Positions 4,234 to 5,888 of a stretch of 5,888 nt of DNA are shown here, one piece after another. The stretch is taken from assembly GCA_946405115.1 (NCBI GenBank), contig CAMJGB010000122.1:1-5888 (forward strand). The letters are read 5' to 3'. This stretch comes from an uncultured Clostridia bacterium. GTDB lineage: Bacteria; Bacillota; Clostridia; Saccharofermentanales; Saccharofermentanaceae. The notes under the pieces were generated by a model. That model was not told the origin of the DNA and searched no databases. It saw nothing but the letters and a program-made list of their open reading frames with translations. The translations under genes and the position numbers were made by a program. The first letter of the stretch is position 1. Each line of letters begins with the position of its first letter.

Positions 4234-5429
4234 TGAAGATCGTTCCCAAGAATCACAAAGTAAAGTACAGCATTCCCCGCACGATAGGAAGGGGAGTGCT
4301 TCTTGTTGTTCTTCTCGCGCTTATTCCTGCGATGTATTTTCTTCCGCAGCTGCTTATAAGGGGAGAGGCGGCAAACTACTATTGTGAGAATATATTCCCG
4401 TGGGTGGCGTTGCTCCCGCAGGCGATAAACGGAATGTTCATGATCTCCCTTACTGAGCTTTTCGCAGTGATGGGATCGGTTACGCTGATAGTATTGATAT
4501 TCGCTTTCATAATTAAGTGCATAAAGCTTCTGTTTACGAGAGATACGAGGGCGCTGCTTCATTTTATTTATGTGGTGTTCCGTAATGTCGCGATCATAGG
4601 TATCATCGCGGCGCTTATGTTCGAGCTTATGCATGGAATTAACTACAACAGAACGAGTGTAAGGAAGACACTTAATCTCTACGGAGAGACGAGGCCTTAT
4701 GAGGATTATGAAGAGACCCTGATGTGGGCGTATCTCGGAATGGTTACCGCCAGAAAGCAGCTCGGGGAGGACTATCACGGAGTTGCCCACATGAGTACGA
4801 GCTTCGAGTCCATAGTTTACGATGCCAACGTAGCTTTAAGTTCGCTTAATGAGTACTACGATCTTGGCCTTAGCACGAACTATGTGCGCGCGAAGCCCGT
4901 CATGCTGAGCCATCTTTGGTGGTATACGGGAATCGCAGGCTTCTACGACGCTTTTCTCGGTGAATCCAATATTAATACAGACTATCTTGATATCACGCAT
5001 TTTGCCGTTACGGTGACACATGAGATCGTGCATGCGAGAGGCTTTGCCAATGAGACTGATGCGAATACCATCGCAGTATTGGCGTGCATTAATTCTCCCC
5101 GCGCTGATTTCAGGTATGCGGGCTATTACTACATCTTCATGAGACTGTACTCAACTGTAAGCGAGTATGCGAGTCACGAGGGCGTAGCGATGGATGAGTA
5201 TTTCACAATGTCGAGCTTTGATCCCGTGAGACGCGACATCATTGCATATAACGATTACTGCGACAGCTTTGAAGAAGGCCCAATCGCCGACTTTATCGCA
5301 CGTTTCTCGGAAGATGCGAATAATGCTTTCCTGGAGTCCAACGGACAGCAGGGAGGAACCGATACTTATGTCGTTCCCCAGAACGTCTATGTCGAGTATT
5401 TCTGCAGGTACATAAGAACCGATGGTTAA
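4233..5429 (+). CDS. DUF3810 membrane protein with HEIVH metallopeptidase-like motif
   Basis: This 398-residue protein has three predicted membrane helices (about 20-43, 67-100 and 109-134) and then a domain of about 260 residues. By the positive-inside pattern (basic N-terminus, basic 2-3 loop around 95-107) that domain should lie outside the membrane. It carries HEIVH (263-267) followed by Glu274 and Asp276 in GFANETDAN, a gluzincin-like HExxH arrangement. Just upstream is KPVMLSHLWWYTGIAGFYDAF with GESNIN to 248, characteristic of the DUF3810 family. Zinc peptidase activity is predicted from the motif only; the substrate and physiological role are unknown. The start codon overlaps the previous stop by one nt, and the 3' end overlaps the next gene by eight nt, so translation is coupled. 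A Gly/Gln-rich stretch near 373 precedes the end. Confidence 0.83.
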   Translation: MKIVPKNHKVKYSIPRTIGRGVLLVVLLALIPAMYFLPQLLIRGEAANYYCENIFPWVALLPQAINGMFMISLTELFAVMGSVTLIVLIFAFIIKCIKLLFTRDTRALLHFIYVVFRNVAIIGIIAALMFELMHGINYNRTSVRKTLNLYGETRPYEDYEETLMWAYLGMVTARKQLGEDYHGVAHMSTSFESIVYDANVALSSLNEYYDLGLSTNYVRAKPVMLSHLWWYTGIAGFYDAFLGESNINTDYLDITHFAVTVTHEIVHARGFANETDANTIAVLACINSPRADFRYAGYYYIFMRLYSTVSEYASHEGVAMDEYFTMSSFDPVRRDIIAYNDYCDSFEEGPIADFIARFSEDANNAFLESNGQQGGTDTYVVPQNVYVEYFCRYIRTDG

Positions 5430-5888
5430 GGTTATTCTCGAAGGACACGATAACTATTACGGTATCGAGGATGTATTAAGGCTCTTCTTCGGTCCGGGAC
5501 GCGAGGACAGGGACAACAATGCCGTGCTCTGCGATTACGGTCCCGACATCACTATCGTAAGTAAAGCTGATCCTGATAGCGACCTTCCCGTTAACCGTCA
5601 GGTAAAGCGCGACCTTTATGCGAAGCTTACGGAACTTACAGGTATGACATTTCCATGGGGAAGCCTTACGGGAATACGTCCTACGGTAGTGGCACGTGAG
5701 GAGAACTACGACGCATCTTCGCTCATCGAAAAGTATCACGTCCGCGAGGACAAGGCTAACTTAGCCTGCGAGACAGCGCGTCTTGAATATGAGGTTGCAG
5801 CACTTGCTTCGAAGAAGCTTAATATGTACGTCGGCGTGCCGTTTTGTCCGGGACGCTGCGAGTACTGTTCGTTTATAGCTCAGGATGC
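5422..5888 (+). CDS. hemZ: HemZ-like radical SAM protein, N-terminal 155 residues (3' truncated)
   Basis: The frame runs off the right edge after 155 codons. The N-terminal 130 or so residues form the extension seen in Bacillus HemZ, including WGSLTGIRPT (about residues 79-88). The radical SAM domain then starts with YVGVPFCPGRCEYCSF. Cys142, Cys146 and Cys149 form the CX3CX2C ligand set for the [4Fe-4S] cluster, with the Tyr before the third Cys typical of the HemN group. HemZ is annotated as an oxygen-independent coproporphyrinogen III dehydrogenase, but many HemN-like proteins have other roles such as heme handling, so the reaction is not certain. A TAA at 5413-5415 in this frame leaves ATG 5422 as the only reasonable start. 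It overlaps the DUF3810 stop by eight nt, and only a weak AGGT (5406-5409) precedes it, so it probably relies on coupled translation. Confidence 0.88.
   Translation, partial: MVKVILEGHDNYYGIEDVLRLFFGPGREDRDNNAVLCDYGPDITIVSKADPDSDLPVNRQVKRDLYAKLTELTGMTFPWGSLTGIRPTVVAREENYDASSLIEKYHVREDKANLACETARLEYEVAALASKKLNMYVGVPFCPGRCEYCSFIAQD

Noticed and set aside
4188..4790. 200-codon open frame on the minus strand
   Set aside because: It lies wholly antisense to the end of the acyltransferase gene and the first part of the DUF3810 gene, both with clear family motifs. Its translation is rich in Arg, His, Lys and Tyr with no recognisable domain, and it ends in the middle of another gene.
1..5888. CRISPR array, tRNA/rRNA genes, insertion sequences or phage attachment sites
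   Set aside because: No regularly spaced repeats, cloverleaf-like segments, transposase frames or terminal inverted repeats with target duplications were seen on either strand.

Overview
The window looks like chromosomal DNA of an anaerobic Gram-positive member of the Clostridia; no finer placement can be defended. The grounds are moderate GC, strong AGGAGG-type ribosome binding sites, canonical SigA-type promoters and U-tailed terminators. A type II pantothenate kinase, a HemZ-type radical SAM protein and a Gram-positive-style set of type IV prepilins fit the same picture. All genes read on the + strand.

Left part (1-2580), a type IV filament locus. It opens with the 3' end of an unrecognised acidic protein (2-298). 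Next is a regulatory gap with an 11-bp-stem hairpin, two TGTGAA repeats 11 bp apart and a good extended -10 promoter. This drives a very short prepilin gene (422-616) that ends at its own strong terminator, so it is essentially a single-gene transcript. Its codon use is that of a very highly expressed gene, which suggests the major filament subunit. A second promoter region, flanked by two 17-bp inverted repeats, precedes a three-gene unit: another very short prepilin (800-1039), a PilV/GspI-like minor prepilin (1082-1735) and a PilW/GspJ-like minor prepilin (1751-2527). This unit is closed by a perfect terminator at 2550-2578. No assembly ATPase, platform protein or prepilin peptidase lies in the window, so they must be encoded elsewhere.

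Right part (2580-5888), an unrelated housekeeping-type operon with overlapping genes. Its members are coaW (type II pantothenate kinase), a DUF1624/HGSNAT-like multi-pass membrane acyltransferase that probably starts at TTG, a DUF3810 membrane protein with an HEIVH zinc-peptidase-like motif, and the first 155 codons of a HemZ-like radical SAM protein cut by the window edge. Overlaps of 4, 1 and 8 nt indicate translational coupling. A possible promoter overlaps the terminator that separates the two halves.

The most unusual content is the pair of near helix-only prepilins. The mature products would be about 54 and 69 residues, made with two larger minor prepilins, and the control region in front of the major one is elaborate.
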